A DNA stretch of 5,272 bases from positions 1 through 5,272 of the forward strand of contig JBIOYL010000110.1 in NCBI GenBank assembly GCA_044870185.1, read 5' to 3'. Below, piece after piece: positions 1-5,266 of the stretch. Origin of the DNA: JBIOYL01 sp044870185. Its GTDB lineage: Bacteria; Actinomycetota; CALGFH01. The notes below the pieces were generated by a model, which saw only the letters and a program-made list of their open reading frames with translations, ran no database searches and was not told the DNA's origin. Made by a program: the position numbers and the translations under genes. Position 1 is the stretch's first letter. Each line of letters starts with the position of its first letter.

Positions 1-18
1 CGTGTGCTCTTCCGATCT
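1..18. other. Illumina adapter remnant (not genomic)
   Basis: The first 18 bases match exactly the end of the standard Illumina TruSeq read-2 adapter. Read on the minus strand they are the familiar AGATCGGAAGAGCACACG. They follow directly on the rpsC coding sequence, and in that frame they add the peptide EIGRAH, a well-known adapter-encoded artefact, exactly where S3 should continue with its conserved C-terminal segment. The adapter sequence is known from established library chemistry and the match is read directly. The genomic sequence therefore begins at about position 19. Confidence 0.97.
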
Positions 19-580
19 CCTCGGCCAGCCCGAAGTCGATGTCGGCCCGCAGGGTGTGCAGGGGCACGCGGCCCTCGCGGTACCACTCGGTGCGGGCCAT
101 CTCGGCGCCGCCCAGGCGGCCCGAGCACTGCACCCGGATGCCCTTGGCGCCCGCCTTCATGGCCGCGTTGACCGCCCGCCGCATGGCCCGGCGAAACGAC
201 ACCCGGCTGGCGAGCTGCTCGGCCACGCCCTGGGCCACGAGCTGCGCGTCGAGCTCGGCGCCCTTGACCTCGAGGATGTTGAGCGTCACCTGCTTGCCGG
301 TGATCTTGTCGAGCTCGGCGCGGATGCGGTCGGCCTCGGCGCCCCGGCGGCCGATGACCACGCCCGGGCGGGCCGTGTGGATGTCCACCCGCACCCGGTC
401 GCGGGTGCGCTCGATCTCCACCCGGGAGATGCCGGCGTGGGCGAGGTTGCGCCGCAGGTAGCTGCGGATCGCGATGTCCTCGTGCAGGTAGCGTTTGTAG
501 TCCTTCTCGCTGAACCAGCGCGACTTCCAGTCGGTGGTGACCCCGAGCCGGAAGCCGTACGGGCTGACCTTCTGTCCCAC
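19..580 (-). CDS. rpsC: 30S ribosomal protein S3, 3' end missing
   Basis: S3 sits at the mRNA entry site on the head of the small subunit, with S4 and S5, and contributes to mRNA unwinding. About 187 residues remain of a usual 210-270. The N-terminus MGQKVSPYGFRLGVTTDWKS is typical of the family. A type II KH domain follows, with its GRRG loop at residues 77-80 inside TARPGVVIGRRGAEADRIR. The C-terminal S3 domain (GIRVQCSGRLGGAEMAR, then EWYREGRVPLHTLRADIDFG) lies at about residues 144-182. The start is GTG (578-580), chosen because it gives the canonical N-terminus, lies 7 nt after AGGGAGG and overlaps the rplV stop by one base (TAGTG). After IDFGLAE the reading runs into adapter, so the true C-terminus is absent. 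This is an assembly truncation, not a broken gene. rplP, rpmC and rpsQ would be expected next. Confidence 0.97.
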
Positions 581-921
581 TACGAGACCTCCCTGGAGTC
601 GACCACGACCGTGATGTGGCTGGTGCGCTTGCGGATGCGGTAGGCACGCCCGAGGGCGCGCGGCCGGTAGCGTTTGAGGGTCGGGCCCTCGTCCACGTAC
701 GCCCTGGCGACATACAGGCTGCGGGCCGGGAGCTGGTGGTTGTGCTCAGCGTTGGCGATGGCCGAGTCGAGCACCTTGCGGACGGGGGTGGCGGCCGCCC
801 GGGGGGTGAGCCGCAGCACCCGCTGGGCCTCGTCGACGTGCAGGCCGCGGATGAGGTCCACCACCCGGCGCGCCTTGAACGGCGTCACCCGGACGAACCG
901 GGCCTGGGCCTTGACTTCCAT
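580..921 (-). CDS. rplV: 50S ribosomal protein L22
   Basis: L22 binds 23S rRNA during early assembly, and its long beta-hairpin lines the narrow part of the peptide exit tunnel, where macrolides and stalling peptides act. From the ATG at 919-921 the protein has 113 residues, the usual size. The conserved N-terminal segment QARFVRVTPFKARRVVDLIRG is at residues 6-26, a helical middle with LDSAIANAEHNH at 51-62, and the basic tunnel hairpin at about 80-105 (LKRYRPRALGRAYRIRKRTS). I prefer this ATG because GAGGG lies 5 nt upstream and other actinobacterial L22 proteins begin close to this point. A GTG at 931-933 would add four residues (MRAA) and overlap the rpsS stop as GTGA, so it remains a real alternative. 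The stop TAG shares one base with the rpsC start. Confidence 0.96.
   Translation of the reverse strand: MEVKAQARFVRVTPFKARRVVDLIRGLHVDEAQRVLRLTPRAAATPVRKVLDSAIANAEHNHQLPARSLYVARAYVDEGPTLKRYRPRALGRAYRIRKRTSHITVVVDSREVS
588..594 (-). promoter_or_regulatory. Shine-Dalgarno sequence for rpsC
   Basis: AGGGAGG on the minus strand, 7 nt upstream of the rpsC GTG start and inside the last codons of rplV. It is the strongest ribosome-binding site in the window along with that of rplW. It supports the GTG start despite the non-ATG codon. Confidence 0.8.
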
Positions 922-926
922 CGCCG

Positions 927-931
927 CCCTC
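927..931 (-). promoter_or_regulatory. Shine-Dalgarno sequence for rplV (decides the start)
   Basis: GAGGG on the minus strand, 5 nt upstream of the ATG at 921. It overlaps the rpsS stop region and favours the ATG over the upstream GTG at 933, which has only a short AGGG about 4 nt before it. Confidence 0.5.
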
Positions 932-1211
932 ACCGCACCCTGGTTGCCCGCTCCTGGGAGCGGTGGACGCGGAAGGTCCGGGTCGGCGCGAACTCCCCGA
1001 GCTTGTGGCCGACCATGGCCTCCGAGATGTAGACGGGCACGTGCTTGCGCCCGTCGTGCACCGCGATCGTGTGCCCGACCATGTCGGGGATGATCGTCGA
1101 CCGCCGCGACCAGGTCCGGATCACCCGCTTGTCGCGCTTGCGGTTCAGCTCGTCGACCTTCTTGAGCAGGTGGTCGTCGACGAACGGACCTTTTTTCAGT
1201 GAGCGTGCCAT
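930..1211 (-). CDS. rpsS: 30S ribosomal protein S19
   Basis: S19 forms a complex with S13 in the head of the small subunit and contacts A-site tRNA and the intersubunit bridge to the large subunit. The 93-residue product matches the usual length (about 92-93). It begins ARSLKKGPFVDDHLLKKV, has the core IIPDMVGHTIAVHDGRKH near residues 40-57, and ends with the family's GHKLGEFAPTRTF followed by a short basic tail. The ATG start has GAGGT 8 nt upstream at 1220-1224. It is the only gene here preceded by more than 10 nt of untranslated sequence: 43 nt separate it from rplB. The Lys-Lys pair near the N-terminus is AAA AAA, the longest A-run in the gene, which is ordinary for an early coding region. 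Confidence 0.97.
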   Translation of the reverse strand: MARSLKKGPFVDDHLLKKVDELNRKRDKRVIRTWSRRSTIIPDMVGHTIAVHDGRKHVPVYISEAMVGHKLGEFAPTRTFRVHRSQERATRVR

Positions 1212-1219
1212 GGTCAGCT

Positions 1220-1224
1220 ACCTC
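1220..1224 (-). promoter_or_regulatory. Shine-Dalgarno sequence for rpsS
   Basis: GAGGT on the minus strand, 8 nt before the rpsS ATG, within the 43-nt rplB-rpsS spacer. The spacer (1212-1254) shows no convincing terminator or promoter. A short CGCG/CGCG pairing in it is too weak to call. Confidence 0.55.
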
Positions 1225-1254
1225 GCGTTTCGACGTGGCGCGATTCCTGGTTGG

Positions 1255-2085
1255 TCACCGGCCCCGTCCCTTGCGGCGGCGGCGGACGATGAACTGGTCG
1301 GAGGGCTTGCGCCGGCGGGTGCGGCCCTCGGGCTTGCCCCACGGGCTGGTCGGGTGGCGGCCACCCGAGCTCTTGCCCTCGCCACCGCCGAGCGGATGGT
1401 CGACCGGGTTCATGGCCACCCCGCGCACGCTGGGACGCTTGCCCCGCCAGCGGTTACGGCCCGCCTTGCCCCAGCTGATCAGCTCCTGCTCGGCGTTGCC
1501 GATCTCGCCGACCGTGGCCCGGCAGGCCGTCTGGACCTGGCGGATCTCACCGGAGGGCAGGCGCAGGGTCGCCAGCGACCCCTCCTTGGCGACGAGCTGG
1601 GTGCCCGAGCCGGCCGAGCGGCTCAGCTTGGCGCCGCCGCCCGGGCGCAGCTCGACGTTGTGCACCACCGTGCCCACCGGGATGTTCTTGAGCGGCAGCG
1701 CGTTGCCCGGCTTGATGTCGGCCTGCTCGCCGGACTCGACCAGGTCGCCGATCCGGAGCCGGGCCGGGGCGACGATGTAGCGTTTCTCGCCGTCGAGGTA
1801 GTGGAGCAGGGCGATGCGGGCGGTCCGGTTGGGGTCGTACTCGATCCCGGCCACCTTGGCGGGCACGCCGTCCTTGTCCCGCCGGAAGTCGACGACGCGG
1901 TAGCGCTGCTTGTGCCCGCCGCCCTGGTGGCGGGCGGTGATGCGCCCGTGCACGTTGCGGCCGCCCTTGCGCGGGCTCGGGCCGAGCAGCGACTTCTCCG
2001 GGGTGGGCTTGGTCACCTCGACGAAGTCGGCCACCGAGCTGCCGCGCCGCCCCGGCGTGGTTGGCTTGTGCTTGCGGATGCCCAT
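1255..2085 (-). CDS. rplB: 50S ribosomal protein L2
   Basis: L2 is one of the most conserved large-subunit proteins. It is needed for subunit association and supports the peptidyl transferase centre. The product has 276 residues (family about 273-280). The N-terminal RNA-binding OB domain includes PRKGGRNVHGRITARHQGGGHKQRYRVVDF (split here as residues 38-57 and 58-67). The SH3-like domain covers roughly residues 120-200. The C-terminal extension holds GKRPSVRGVAMNPVDH (215-230), then GGGEGKSSGGRHPTSPWGKPEG, and a very basic end. The motif reads DHPLGGGEG: Asp229 and His230 match E. coli D228/H229, but the second histidine (E. coli H231) is Leu232, encoded by CTC. The ATG start lies 1 nt after the rplW TAG, with GAGG 9 nt upstream at 2095-2098, so translation is probably coupled. 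The KPEGRTR and RRRRKGR tail resembles actinobacterial L2. Confidence 0.98.
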   Translation of the reverse strand: MGIRKHKPTTPGRRGSSVADFVEVTKPTPEKSLLGPSPRKGGRNVHGRITARHQGGGHKQRYRVVDFRRDKDGVPAKVAGIEYDPNRTARIALLHYLDGEKRYIVAPARLRIGDLVESGEQADIKPGNALPLKNIPVGTVVHNVELRPGGGAKLSRSAGSGTQLVAKEGSLATLRLPSGEIRQVQTACRATVGEIGNAEQELISWGKAGRNRWRGKRPSVRGVAMNPVDHPLGGGEGKSSGGRHPTSPWGKPEGRTRRRKPSDQFIVRRRRKGRGR

Positions 2086-2086
2086 G

Positions 2087-2374
2087 CTACTTGGCCTCGA
2101 AGATATCGATCTTGTCGCCCGCCGCCAGCGTGACCAGGGCGCGCTTGGTGTCGGCGCGGCGGCCGTAGGTCTGCCGGGTGCGCTTGCGCTTGCCCTTGCG
2201 GTTGAGCGTGTTCACGCTGGTCACCCGGACCCCGAAGATGGCCTGCACGGCCTCGCGGATCTCGGTCTTGTTGGCGGTCGGGTGGACGATGAACGTGTAG
2301 GTGTTGGCGTCCAGCAGCGCATAGGACTTCTCGCTGACGACCGGCCGGAGCACCACGTCCCGCGGGTCCTTCAC
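2087..2374 (-). CDS. rplW: 50S ribosomal protein L23
   Basis: L23 lies at the exit of the peptide tunnel and is the docking site for trigger factor and the signal recognition particle. The 95-residue product has the expected length. VLRPVVSEKSYALLDANTY (residues 8-26) carries the SEK triplet that includes the chaperone-docking glutamate. ANKTEIREAVQAIFGVRV (34-51) and the basic loop NRKGKRKRTRQTYGRR (58-73) follow, and the end is GDKIDIFEAK. The frame is open further upstream, but that part only shadows rplD. The correct start is GTG at 2372-2374: it gives the family N-terminus (KDPRDVVLRPVVSEK), overlaps the rplD stop as GTGA and has a strong Shine-Dalgarno sequence. The stop is 1 nt from rplB. 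Confidence 0.96.
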   Translation of the reverse strand: MKDPRDVVLRPVVSEKSYALLDANTYTFIVHPTANKTEIREAVQAIFGVRVTSVNTLNRKGKRKRTRQTYGRRADTKRALVTLAAGDKIDIFEAK

Positions 2375-3087
2375 GACGACCCCTCCTCGTCCCCGGTGCT
2401 CGCCGTGGTGACCCGCCGGGGGTCTTCCTCGAGGACCAGCTCGTCGTCGGTCTGCTGGCCGCGGCCGCCGCGGCCGAGGAAGGCGTCGAGCGAGTCGCGG
2501 GTGAACACCACCGCGTCGCTGGCCAGGACGTCGTAGGTGTTGAGCTGGTCGAAGGTGAGCAGGTGCACCAGCTCGAGGTTGCGGAAGCTCTTGATGGTCG
2601 CCTCCTCGAGGCCGTCCACCACCAGCAGCACCTTGCGGCCGGCCAGGCCGAGCGCGGCCAGCAGCTCGACCGCCCGGGCCGTGCGCGGCACGTCGAAGTC
2701 GAGCGCGTCGAGCACGACCAGGTTGCCGCCGGCCCGCCGGTCGGTCAGGGCCGAGCGCAGGGCGAGCAGCTTCTCCTTCTTGTTGACCCGCAGCGAGTGG
2801 TCGCGCGGGCGTGGGCCGAACACCACGCCGCCGCCCGTCCACTGCGGCGCCCGGATCGAGCCCTGGCGGGCCCGGCCGGTGCCCTTCTGACGCCACGGCT
2901 TCTTGCCGCCGCCGCGCACCTCGGCCCGGGTCTTGGTCGAGTGCGTGCCGGCCCGGGCGGCGGCGAGCTGCGCCCGCACCACCCGGTGCATGACCGGCAC
3001 GTTCACCTGCACGCCGAAGACCTCGTCGGGTAGGTCGACGCTGCCGGCCGCACGCCCGGCCGCATCCAGCACGTCGATGGTCGCCAT
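2371..3087 (-). CDS. rplD: 50S ribosomal protein L4, with acidic C-terminal tail
   Basis: L4 binds 23S rRNA early in assembly. Its long internal loop reaches the exit tunnel constriction opposite L22, and in E. coli free L4 represses its own S10 operon. The product has 238 residues against a usual 200-220. The tunnel loop is at residues 50-100 (STKTRAEVRGGGKKPWRQKG, then TGRARQGSIRAPQWTGGG and VVFGPRPRDHS). The globular domain continues with NKKEKLLALRSAL, VLDALDF, KVLLVVDGLEE, IKSFRNLELVH and SDAVVFTRDSLDAFL. From about residue 206 there is a 33-residue low-complexity tail with nine Asp/Glu, unusual for this basic protein. The last codons of the tail contain the rplW Shine-Dalgarno sequence. 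The start ATG overlaps the rplC stop by one base (TGATG) and has only G-rich sequence upstream. The stop overlaps the rplW start by 4 nt. Confidence 0.97.
   Translation of the reverse strand: MATIDVLDAAGRAAGSVDLPDEVFGVQVNVPVMHRVVRAQLAAARAGTHSTKTRAEVRGGGKKPWRQKGTGRARQGSIRAPQWTGGGVVFGPRPRDHSLRVNKKEKLLALRSALTDRRAGGNLVVLDALDFDVPRTARAVELLAALGLAGRKVLLVVDGLEEATIKSFRNLELVHLLTFDQLNTYDVLASDAVVFTRDSLDAFLGRGGRGQQTDDELVLEEDPRRVTTASTGDEEGSS
2380..2388 (-). promoter_or_regulatory. Shine-Dalgarno sequence for rplW (decides the GTG start)
   Basis: GAGGAGGGG on the minus strand, ending 5 nt before the rplW GTG (7 nt counted from the GGAGG core). It is embedded in the last codons of rplD (Asp-Glu-Glu-Gly). Its strength and place fix the rplW start at 2374, not at the far upstream starts of the open frame. 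Confidence 0.75.
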
Positions 3088-3749
3088 CAGCCCCGCACCC
3101 CCGCCCGGATGGAGGAGCGCACCATCACCAGGCCGCCCTTGGCGCCGGGCACCGCCCCGCGCACCAGCAGCAGGTTGCGCTCGGGGTCGACCTTGACCAC
3201 CTTCAGGTTGAGCACGGTCTTGCGCTCGTGGCCCATGTGGCCGGACATGCGCAGGCCCTTGAAGATCCGGCCGGGGGTGGCGCAGGCGCCGACCGAGCCG
3301 GGCGAGCGGTGCTTGCGCTCGGTGCCGTGCGAGGCCGACAGGCCGCGGAAGCCGTGGCGCTTCATCACCCCGGCCGTGCCCTTGCCCTTGGACACGCCGA
3401 CGACGTCGACGAGCTCGCCGGGCGCGAAGGTGTCGGCCGTGATGGTCTGGCCGGGCGCGTAGCGGCCGGCGTCGGTCGTGCGCAGCTCGACCAGGTGCCG
3501 TTTGGGCGCGATGCCGGCCTTGGCGAAGTGGCCGGCCCGCGGCTTGGACACCCGCCTCGGCTTGACGTCGCCGTAGGCGAGCTGGACGGCCGCGTAGCCG
3601 TCGCGCTCGGGCGATTTCACCTGGGCGACCGTGTTCGGGCCGGCCTGGATGACCGTCACGGGGACGACCCGGAGGCGCTCGTCGAAGAGCTGGGTCATGC
3701 CCAGCTTGGTGCCGACGATGCCCTTCAGGTTGAGGTCGATGGGGCTCAT
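3087..3749 (-). CDS. rplC: 50S ribosomal protein L3
   Basis: L3 nucleates large-subunit assembly, and its extended loop approaches the peptidyl transferase centre. The product has 220 residues, normal for the family (about 205-225). It opens with LKGIVGTKLGMTQLFDE (residues 8-24). The middle has the actinobacteria-like VNKP-type segment RVSKPRAGHFAKAGIAPKRH (66-85). The conserved loop is at about 118-175: GVSKGKGTAGVMKRHGF, then SHGTERKHRSPGSVGACATP and GRIFKGLRMSGHMG. Where E. coli L3 has the PrmB-methylated Gln150 (in GQNQTPG), this protein has Ala157 (in GACATPG), so that modification cannot occur. As I recall, this is normal in Actinobacteria. The ATG start overlaps the rpsJ stop by 4 nt (ATGA) and has no clear Shine-Dalgarno sequence, which suggests reinitiation by ribosomes finishing rpsJ. 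Confidence 0.98.
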   Translation of the reverse strand: MSPIDLNLKGIVGTKLGMTQLFDERLRVVPVTVIQAGPNTVAQVKSPERDGYAAVQLAYGDVKPRRVSKPRAGHFAKAGIAPKRHLVELRTTDAGRYAPGQTITADTFAPGELVDVVGVSKGKGTAGVMKRHGFRGLSASHGTERKHRSPGSVGACATPGRIFKGLRMSGHMGHERKTVLNLKVVKVDPERNLLLVRGAVPGAKGGLVMVRSSIRAGVRG

Positions 3750-4057
3750 AGCTTGATCTCGATGTCGACGCCGGCGGGCAGGTCGAGCCGCATCAGGCTG
3801 TCGACCGTCTTGGGGGTGGGGTCGAGGATGTCGATGAGCCGCTTGTGGGTGCGCATCTCGAAGTGCTCCCGCGAGTCCTTGTCCACGTGGGGGCTGCGGA
3901 TCACGCAGTAGACCGCCTTCTCGGTGGGCAGCGGCACGGGCCCCGCCACACGCGCGCCGGTGCGGGTCACCGTGTCGACGATCTTGCGCGCCGACTGGTC
4001 GATGATCTCGTGGTCGTACGCCTTGAGGCGGATGCGGATCTTCTGGTTCATCTGCAT
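3746..4057 (-). CDS. rpsJ: 30S ribosomal protein S10 (NusE)
   Basis: S10 is a small-subunit head protein. As NusE it also pairs with NusB in transcription antitermination and can contact NusG, linking transcription to translation. The product has 103 residues (family 101-105). It contains KIRIRLKAYDHEIID, SARKIVDTVTRTGARVAGPV, PLPTEKAVYCVIRSPHVDKD, SREHFEMRTHKRLIDI and DPTPKTVDSLMRLDLP, which is essentially the full S10 consensus. Two in-frame ATGs are possible, at 4057 (MQMNQK) and 4051 (MNQK). The first is given here. The second makes 101 residues and fits the family slightly better. Neither has a Shine-Dalgarno sequence: the 9 nt between tuf and rpsJ are three GCC repeats. Translation is presumably coupled to tuf. 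No S10 leader can fit in this gap. Confidence 0.97.
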   Translation of the reverse strand: MQMNQKIRIRLKAYDHEIIDQSARKIVDTVTRTGARVAGPVPLPTEKAVYCVIRSPHVDKDSREHFEMRTHKRLIDILDPTPKTVDSLMRLDLPAGVDIEIKL

Positions 4058-4066
4058 GGCGGCGGC

Positions 4067-5257
4067 TTATTTGAGGATCTTGATGACGCGGCCGGCGCCG
4101 ACCGTGCGCCCACCCTCCCGAATGGCGAACCGCAACCCCTCCGCCATCGCGATCGGCTGGATCAACCGCACCACCATCTCCGTGTTGTCCCCCGGCATCG
4201 CCATCTCGGTCCCCTCCGGCAGGCGCACCTCCCCGGTCACGTCGGTGGTGCGGAAGTAGAACTGCGGCCGATAATTATTGAAAAACGGCGTGTGCCGGCC
4301 GCCCTCCTCCTTACTCAACACATACACCTGCGCCGAAAACTCCGTATGCGGCGTGATCGACCCCGGCCGGGCCAACACCTGCCCCCGCTCCACCTCATCC
4401 TTGCGCACCCCCCGCAACAACACCCCGATGTTGTCCCCCGCCTGCCCCTGATCCAACAGCTTGCGGAACATCTCCACCCCGGTCGCCACCGTCCGGGTCG
4501 TCTTCGGCCGGATGCCCACGATCTCCACCTCGTCACCGACCCGCACCACCCCCTGCTCCACCCGCCCGGTCACCACCGTGCCCCGCCCCGTAATCGTGAA
4601 CACGTCCTCGATCGGCAGCAAAAACGGCCGCGCCACCAGCCGCTCCGGCTCCGGGATGTAGGCATCCACCGCCGCCATCAACGCCACGACCTGCTGCTCG
4701 GCGGCCGGATCGCCCTCCAACGCCTTCAACGCCGACAAGCGCACGATCGGCACCTCGTCGCCGGGGAACTCATAGCTGGTCAACAACTCCCGCACCTCCA
4801 ACTCGACCAGCTCCAACAGCTCCTCGTCGTCGACCAGATCCACCTTGTTCAACGCCACCACGATCGACGGCACCCCCACCTGGCGGGCCAGCAGCACGTG
4901 CTCGCGGGTCTGCGGCATGGGCCCATCCGGCGCGCTCACCACCAGGATCGCCCCATCGATCTGCGCCGCCCCGGTGATCATGTTCTTGATGTAGTCGGCA
5001 TGGCCGGGCATGTCCACATGCGCGTAGTGGCGCTTGTCGGTCTCGTACTCGACATGGGCGATCGAGATCGTGATCCCCCGCTGCTTCTCCTCCGGCGCCT
5101 TATCGATCTGCTCAAACGGCGTAAACGCCACCTCCGGGTTGCGCGCATGCAGCACCTTCGTAATCGCCGCCGTCAACGTCGTCTTCCCATGATCAATATG
5201 CCCCATCGTCCCAATATTCAAATGCGGCTTCGACCGCACAAACCGCTTCTTCGCCAT
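4067..5257 (-). CDS. tuf: Translation elongation factor Tu (EF-Tu)
   Basis: EF-Tu is the GTPase that delivers aminoacyl-tRNA to the ribosomal A site. From the ATG at 5255-5257 it has 396 residues, full length. The G domain shows G1 GHIDHGKT (19-26), switch I RGITI (60-64), G3 DMPGH (82-86, with catalytic His86 corresponding to E. coli His84), G4 NKVD (137-140) and G5 SALK (175-178). Domain 2 (about 207-300) holds EDVFTITGRGTVVTGRVEQG and EMFRKLLDQGQAGDN. Domain 3 runs to the end, with GGRHTPFFNNYRPQFYFRTT and REGGRTVGAGRVIKILK. ATG was preferred over the GTG just before it because MAKKRF matches family N-termini and AAGGGG lies 9 nt upstream. Codon use differs sharply from the ribosomal genes (TTG, GGG, CAT, AAT, ATT), except in about the last ten codons. 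fusA would be expected upstream. Confidence 0.98.
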   Translation of the reverse strand: MAKKRFVRSKPHLNIGTMGHIDHGKTTLTAAITKVLHARNPEVAFTPFEQIDKAPEEKQRGITISIAHVEYETDKRHYAHVDMPGHADYIKNMITGAAQIDGAILVVSAPDGPMPQTREHVLLARQVGVPSIVVALNKVDLVDDEELLELVELEVRELLTSYEFPGDEVPIVRLSALKALEGDPAAEQQVVALMAAVDAYIPEPERLVARPFLLPIEDVFTITGRGTVVTGRVEQGVVRVGDEVEIVGIRPKTTRTVATGVEMFRKLLDQGQAGDNIGVLLRGVRKDEVERGQVLARPGSITPHTEFSAQVYVLSKEEGGRHTPFFNNYRPQFYFRTTDVTGEVRLPEGTEMAMPGDNTEMVVRLIQPIAMAEGLRFAIREGGRTVGAGRVIKILK

Positions 5258-5266
5258 CACCCAACA

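Noticed and set aside
2..643. Plus-strand open frame at the left edge, opposite rpsC
   Set aside because: Its first codons are adapter sequence, and the rest is a shadow of rpsC and rplV with biased composition.
1189..1199. T-run on the plus strand (six T), which could suggest a terminator, or read on the minus strand a slippery A-run for frameshifting
   Set aside because: It is the AAA AAA Lys-Lys pair of the S19 N-terminus. There is no hairpin before it on the plus strand, and the A6G run is not in the frame needed for a -1 shift.
1212..1254. Possible terminator, promoter or regulatory RNA in the rplB-rpsS spacer
   Set aside because: Only 43 nt, with a weak 4-bp CGCG pairing and no T-run or promoter-like boxes. 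It holds just the rpsS Shine-Dalgarno sequence.
1045..2133. Long plus-strand open frame of 362 codons, antisense to rpsS and rplB
   Set aside because: It is a high-GC shadow of rplB and rpsS. It has a low-complexity Ala/Gly/Arg/Val-rich composition, no recognisable domain, and lies wholly opposite two certain genes.
2375..2896. Upstream extension of the rplW frame towards position 2896
   Set aside because: This part overlaps rplD out of frame and translates to Arg/Gly/Pro-rich nonsense. The family N-terminus and the Shine-Dalgarno sequence place the true start at 2374.
4265..4290. AT-rich patch inside tuf that could look like an internal promoter
   Set aside because: It encodes the conserved FFNNYRP segment of EF-Tu with AT-rich codons, and I see no properly spaced -35/-10 pair. 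It is better explained by the gene's overall codon bias.
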